Shown one piece after another: positions 61,581 through 64,000 of a stretch of DNA of 64,000 nt. The notes under the pieces are model-generated. The model was not told the DNA's origin. It did not search any database and worked only from the letters and a program-made list of their open reading frames with translations. The first letter of the stretch is position 1. Each line of letters starts with the position of its first letter. Source of the stretch: Stratiolaelaps scimitus (taxonomy: Eukaryota > Arthropoda > Arachnida > Mesostigmata > Laelapidae); assembly GCA_019614645.1 (NCBI GenBank), contig JABWDB010000003.1:19119001-19183000 (forward strand), written 5' to 3'. Position numbers and translations under genes: made by a program.

Positions 61581-64000
61581 TTAGCTTTTAATGACGGCAT
61601 TTGGTGCAACGGGTAGTTTCATGTACTTGTCAAACATTAGATCAGCCACCTCCGCCGGCAGAAAGTCGAGCAGGTTGTAGGTAATCAACTGCTTCCAGCT
61701 GCCCACTCTGTAGTGCATCTCCGGCCATACCGTCGTAATAGCGTGATACAGGACTTCGACAGCCTGAAGTGAACGAAAACATCGAATGCAATGAGAATTC
61801 AAGACGGTACTGAGAGTAATAGACTGTTGCAAGCAATGGTGAACGTGTTTGTTCGGTACGAAGGATCGTGCGAACAAATATCACTACTCATTCAATAGAC
61901 CTTTTAATAGACTGACATCATAGACTGATGACGTGATAGGGAGTCACCGTAGCTGGAACTGATGGATTTCGTATTTATGGCGATTTTAGACAAATCGATT
62001 GTACCAACTGTTTAAGCTAAAAATCCCTTTTAGAAATCGACGATAATCGTCTATCACATATTAGTCTATTAGTGAAATAATAGTGAGTGCTTGAAATTAC
62101 ACTAGCTAAGTAATATAAACTTGGCCAGGCATGTTTGATTCATATCGGCGTACAGACAAACATGCGTTCATTGCATAGATATCCAATACGAATTCTCGAC
62201 ATAATTCAGAATGCCCTTAATTGATCGTTTACGGTTATGGGTTGATTTAGATGTACACTAGGTAAAGATAAAGCTTTGTTGGTTTATTAAAGGAGTTGCA
62301 ATTTTAAGCTCTCATATATGTCACTCAGCGTGATAGAATATAGGTTCTCATTACAAATAGAGACAAACCTCTTCGGGGTGTGGGTTGGCGTGATCCTTGA
62401 AGAAGTTCGCGACCATGTTCCAGAATGCGATGAAGTACTCATGGCCATAATCGTTCCGAACATGTTCGGGCAGCTCGTTCAATTCGACGTTGAGGAAACT
62501 CGACTTCACCTGGTCGAACCGGAGTAGCCCGGTGCTAATGTTTGGATGAACTTGATTAGAATGAATATTAGTTTACTCACCCTGTAACACCAGAGGAGGC
62601 CGAAAGTATAATCACTGATGAAATCAGCGACAGCTAGATCAACAACAAGCATTCAAGAGCATCATACAACTGTCGTCTTCGAAGACGACGAAAAATAATC
62701 ACAATCACCCATCACACGCTGTGTGAATCAAAGGTTGCTCTGTTTACTGCTATCGTTATAGTTTACCATTCGGCTGTGTTTGTTTGTGTGTACTTTATAC
62801 ACGTTGATCCTCTATGATCTATCATTATGATTATTATTATTATCACAATAAGCAGCCCAAGGGGTTGAATGAACAATGCGATTCCATCAACAACTTGTTT
62901 AATATTTCATAGAAACGACGTTGCCATGTTAAATGAACCTTCGATCGGATAGAAACGCACGCTGGAGATGTGCTTTCTATTTGATTAGCAAATATAAACG
63001 TTTTCTTGGTGTATTAACGGGATTGCAGTTTTTGCAAGAGTTAAGTTCTGATATGGCACCAGGCTGTCGCGGGAGACGAACCTGCGGCCTTTGGCTTTTT
63101 GCAGCCAGAGAGACTTAGCCATCGTTGGAGCCACCCTCGGCGCTGACGCTTTGTTGTTTCGAGCAGATTCCCATAGCTAGAAGAGGCGCCATGGTAATAT
63201 ATGGCTGATGCAGTAATTATGAGAAAGTTAGACCCATGTAATGGTAACTCACTTGTAAAGGGCGGGTTGGACCGTGCAAACATCAATGTCCCAAATTTGC
63301 AGTTCGCGTTTGAGTCCCTCACCTAGAGAAGCTACGGCGGCCTTACTCATCGAGTATGCAACGAATCCAGGACTAGACACATTGCCTAAGGAAATGAGCA
63401 AACGCTAGCGTTGAAATCAAGCCAGGCCCTATATTTGAGGTATCTACTTTTGATCAATATTGGAGTAAGTCCTCGTTGGATAATGCCTCCTTTCATTAAT
63501 TTATCTACAGAAGAAGAGAGATGCAACAAACATAGAGCGTTTTTATATGGTTTGTTCAGAGAGGCAGGGTTTGTTTGGCTGATGCACTCTTCGTAGAAAT
63601 ATGTTTTGACACGAGTTCATGAATTGCGCGGTAGCTGGCGCATAATAGTTCACAGTTTTAGGTATTCGATTTGTTACGCCATTAGCGCGCACGACATGTC
63701 TTGAGTGGTTTCTTGTGTGTCAGAACTGAACGTGCATGACTGAAATGATAAAAGTTCTCCATCAAGTCCGAATCCAGTCAAGCATTCTACAAAACAGCAT
63801 GCGACTAAACCTGTTTGTAAGGGGCAACTTACTTAGAACGCTGGCTGAAAGCACAATTCGTCCCTTCGAGGCTCGGAGAGCCGGAAGAAATGTTCGGACG
63901 GTGCGAATTGAGCCCATAACGTTGACGTCGAGAGTTCGCTGAATGGACGCCATTCCCTGCCACTCAAGTTCACCAACCTCGCACACCCCGGCGTTGCAGA
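61581..64000 (-). CDS. SDR9C-type membrane dehydrogenase, copy 2 (5' part beyond window)
   Basis: Tandem paralogue of the preceding gene and likely the same reaction type. Visible exons: 64000(edge)-63833, 63385-63253, 62534-62369 and 61763-61581. Exon lengths of 133 and 166 nt are identical to those of copy 1, and all phases match. Motifs: CNAG at the window edge, TLDVNVMGSIRTVRTFLPAL, the Ser of IVLSASVLS, the YSMSK catalytic Tyr/Lys, SLGEGLKRELQIWDIDVCTV, HVRNDYGHEYF, AITTVWPEMHYRVGSW and DFLPAEVADLM. By comparison with copy 1, its edge exon lacks only about 15 nt here; the cofactor loop and membrane anchor exons lie to the right of the window. A tRNA-derived SINE sits in one intron. Confidence 0.9.
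63048..63128 (-). repeat. tRNA-derived SINE, copy 2
   Basis: On the minus strand GATGGCTAAGTCTCTCTGGC, TGCAAAAAGCC and GCAGGTTCGTCTCCCGCGAC occur in tRNA order, followed by CCTGGTG as in the copy at 52915. The GCA in the anticodon-like loop hints at a tRNA-Cys origin, but the stems are broken. Confidence 0.65.

Noticed and set aside
63048..63128. Functional tRNA gene
   Set aside because: A- and B-box-like segments are present but the stems do not pair well; a SINE fits better.

Overview
This is a stretch of animal nuclear genome. The genes have GT-AG introns with clean splice phases, the gene set is metazoan (TRPML, SEL1L/Hrd3, COMMD5, CENP-S, mitochondrial uS2m), the spacers are AT-rich and full of (TA)n, and degenerate mariner, LINE and tRNA-derived SINE sequence is scattered through it. 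The compact genes and TE mix suggest an arthropod, possibly a mite or tick, but the clade is inference only.

Gene order from left to right: a TRPML channel gene (+, candidate tiny first exon at 2693-2719, main exon 4343-6268); thymidylate synthase (-, 3 exons, 10318-12041); two head-to-tail PARL-type mitochondrial rhomboid protease genes (-, 16830-20366 and 24695-28099), with a dead mariner between them; an ACAT1-type acetoacetyl-CoA thiolase (+, 30046-33202); mitochondrial ribosomal protein uS2m (-, 35310-38229); a COMMD5-like gene (+, 38694-40370); SEL1L/Hrd3 (-, 42904-46427); CENP-S/MHF1 (+, 48783-50175); and two head-to-tail SDR9C-type membrane dehydrogenase genes (-, 54836-60362 and 61581 to beyond the right edge). 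Exon joins were read by hand, and every listed join keeps frame.

The genes mostly alternate between convergent and divergent pairs. MRPS2/COMMD5 start only 464 bp apart (shared promoter region likely). PARL-B/ACAT1 diverge around a GC-rich zone at about 29150-29600. The 50.2-54.8 kb interval is odd: it lies between two convergent 3' ends yet is GC-rich and promoter-like, which may mean an unrecognised transcription unit.

The genes are not a pathway. They are housekeeping genes for lysosomal ion flux, dTMP synthesis, mitochondrial proteolysis and translation, thiolase metabolism, ER-associated degradation, kinetochore/DNA repair, and steroid/retinoid/ketone-type redox. The most notable points are the two tandem gene duplications with preserved exon architecture, two long near-perfect hairpins (1354-1415 and 49892-49961), two kinds of dispersed repeat shared between distant introns, and tRNA-derived SINEs. 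I found no clearly new biological system.
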